Assembly: GCA_037481875.1 (NCBI GenBank)
Contig: JBBFKY010000008.1
Location: 62,001 to 126,000, forward strand
Direction: 5' to 3'
Length of the DNA: 64,000 nt
Source of the DNA: Desulfosoma sp.
GTDB lineage: Bacteria > Desulfobacterota > Syntrophobacteria > Syntrophobacterales > DSM-9756
Below are positions 63,262 through 64,000 of the stretch, piece after piece (the stretch's first letter is position 1; every line of letters begins with the position of its first letter). The notes beneath the pieces are model-generated. The model worked only from the letters and a program-made list of their open reading frames with translations, was not told the DNA's origin and did no database searches. The position numbers were made by a program, and so were the translations under genes.

Positions 63262-64000
63262 ATTTTTTTTGAGGCCCAAAATTCCATGCTTGAGAAGCCA
63301 ATCCACGTGCAGCAAAGCCGCCTGCCGGGAAAGTCCCAAAGAGTTTTTCACCATGAAAACGAGATCGTCGAGTCGATACCCCTTAGAAGCATCGAGGCGG
63401 CGAATCAACGAGAGCACCTCTTTGCAAATGAATGATGAACTCTCCCCGTAAACGACGGGAACGAACCCCTCAGCCAATTGATCGAACCCATAGGGGCTGA
63501 CAGCAAACATTGTGTCTTCACGAAGTGTCTGAGTAGGGTAATGCCCAAAAATCTTCCTAAAATGGGGAGTAAGTATCGGCAACACTTGGTCTTTCGGTTG
63601 ACTCCCGTTCCTCTCTCTCAGGGCGGCCTGCGCAAGTTCTTGCCAGAGATTTCCATATTCGGCGACAATGACAGACCATCGGTACCGCCCAGCTTCACAT
63701 TGCCCAGCTTTTCCCATGGATTGCCTCGTCTCTTCCTGGGTCAACAGACAGGACAAGGCCTCCAGAAAGCTTTCCATGTCAAAGGCGACCTTTTGGGCTC
63801 GGTAATAACGAAGTACGGAAGAATCCAAAATGCCGGCAAGGTCTTCCCACGGTTCGGCTTCGGCGGAGGCGTAGGTCCGAACTAAAAATCCCGAAACACC
63901 CGGTTTGACCAGTTCACGATAGCCGTTGAAATCGGATGCGATGACCGGCAATCCATAGCTCATGGCTTCAAGGATCGTCAGGCCGAAAGTTTCCTGGTAG
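63259..64000 (-). CDS. glycosyltransferase family 1 protein, 5' end beyond the window
   Basis: Partial. The frame is open to the right edge, and the sequence before the first internal ATG (63963) reads YQETFGLTILEAMSYGLPVI, the nucleotide-sugar-binding signature of GT-B enzymes, so the gene continues outside. After the GT-B domain, a C-terminal region of about 90 residues ends in a winged-helix-like stretch (YRLDDLVFMVKNSLGLSRQA). It is immediately upstream of flagellin, and its stop is inside the flagellin promoter. Flagellin glycosylation is a reasonable guess from position. Confidence 0.82.
   Translation of the reverse strand, partial: YQETFGLTILEAMSYGLPVIASDFNGYRELVKPGVSGFLVRTYASAEAEPWEDLAGILDSSVLRYYRAQKVAFDMESFLEALSCLLTQEETRQSMGKAGQCEAGRYRWSVIVAEYGNLWQELAQAALRERNGSQPKDQVLPILTPHFRKIFGHYPTQTLREDTMFAVSPYGFDQLAEGFVPVVYGESSSFICKEVLSLIRRLDASKGYRLDDLVFMVKNSLGLSRQAALLHVDWLLKHGILGLKKN

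Overview
The window looks like chromosome from a strictly anaerobic, flagellated member of the Desulfobacterota, most likely a sulfate reducer or syntroph of the Syntrophobacterales type. This is inferred from gene content: a NiFe carbon monoxide dehydrogenase, a W/Mo formate-dehydrogenase-like enzyme, a tungsten-type aldehyde ferredoxin oxidoreductase, many multi-cluster ferredoxins, a TSUP anion exporter, and CsrA/FliW flagellar control. I do not claim a species. No rRNA, tRNA, insertion sequence, prophage or CRISPR array was seen. The only gene cut by a window edge is the glycosyltransferase at the right end.

Layout. 654-6151 (+) is a CO dehydrogenase / formate-dehydrogenase-like / ferredoxin operon. 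6247-6783 (-) is a small coiled-coil membrane protein. 7048-18016 is a catabolic island: an IclR regulator, a BKACE-type beta-keto acid cleavage enzyme, a complete Liv ABC importer, a MoaD-like protein, aldehyde ferredoxin oxidoreductase, and convergent thiolase and 3-hydroxyacyl-CoA dehydrogenase. 18169-26438 (-) is a housekeeping operon read M23 peptidase, priA, def, fmt, DUF116, rsmB, rpe. 26818-31809 (+) holds HU, a nucleoside phosphorylase, DUF1786, ligA and acyP. 31806-34225 (-) holds tilS and a membrane protein. 34656-38731 (+) holds purC followed by an unusual trio: a ParB-like protein, a spore-photoproduct-lyase-family radical SAM enzyme, and a thioredoxin-fold/HEAT-like protein.

39150-43144 (-) carries a small Fe-S protein and an NtrC-type two-component system. 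43435-50514 (-) encodes a response regulator, a cytoplasmic molybdopterin oxidoreductase, a four-cluster ferredoxin, a GltD-like flavoprotein, a conserved small protein, a CBS protein and a NuoG-like 2Fe-2S/4Fe-4S protein. A 1.07-kb non-coding gap separates it from a divergent TSUP exporter. Both sides of this gap have sigma-54-like promoters, and a palindrome placed like an enhancer lies upstream of the response-regulator side. 53480-56389 (-) has an acyl-CoA dehydrogenase and a J-domain protein. 56566-64000 has an HDOD protein and csrA, a nucleotidyltransferase/HEPN pair wedged between csrA and fliW, and an opposing flagellar filament cluster (flagellin, fliD, two fliS copies, a FliT-like protein) with sigma-28 promoters and a CsrA-type hairpin in the flagellin leader.

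How they fit together. The energy genes link CO, formate, aldehydes and NAD(P)H through low-potential ferredoxins. The catabolic island plausibly imports an amino-acid-like or carboxylic substrate and degrades it through beta-keto acids to acetyl-CoA. Two dispersed intergenic repeat families occur: GGGGCGGACC-type palindromes and an ATCGTGAA-type 7-8-mer array. Both are absent from the interiors of the recognised genes I read closely.
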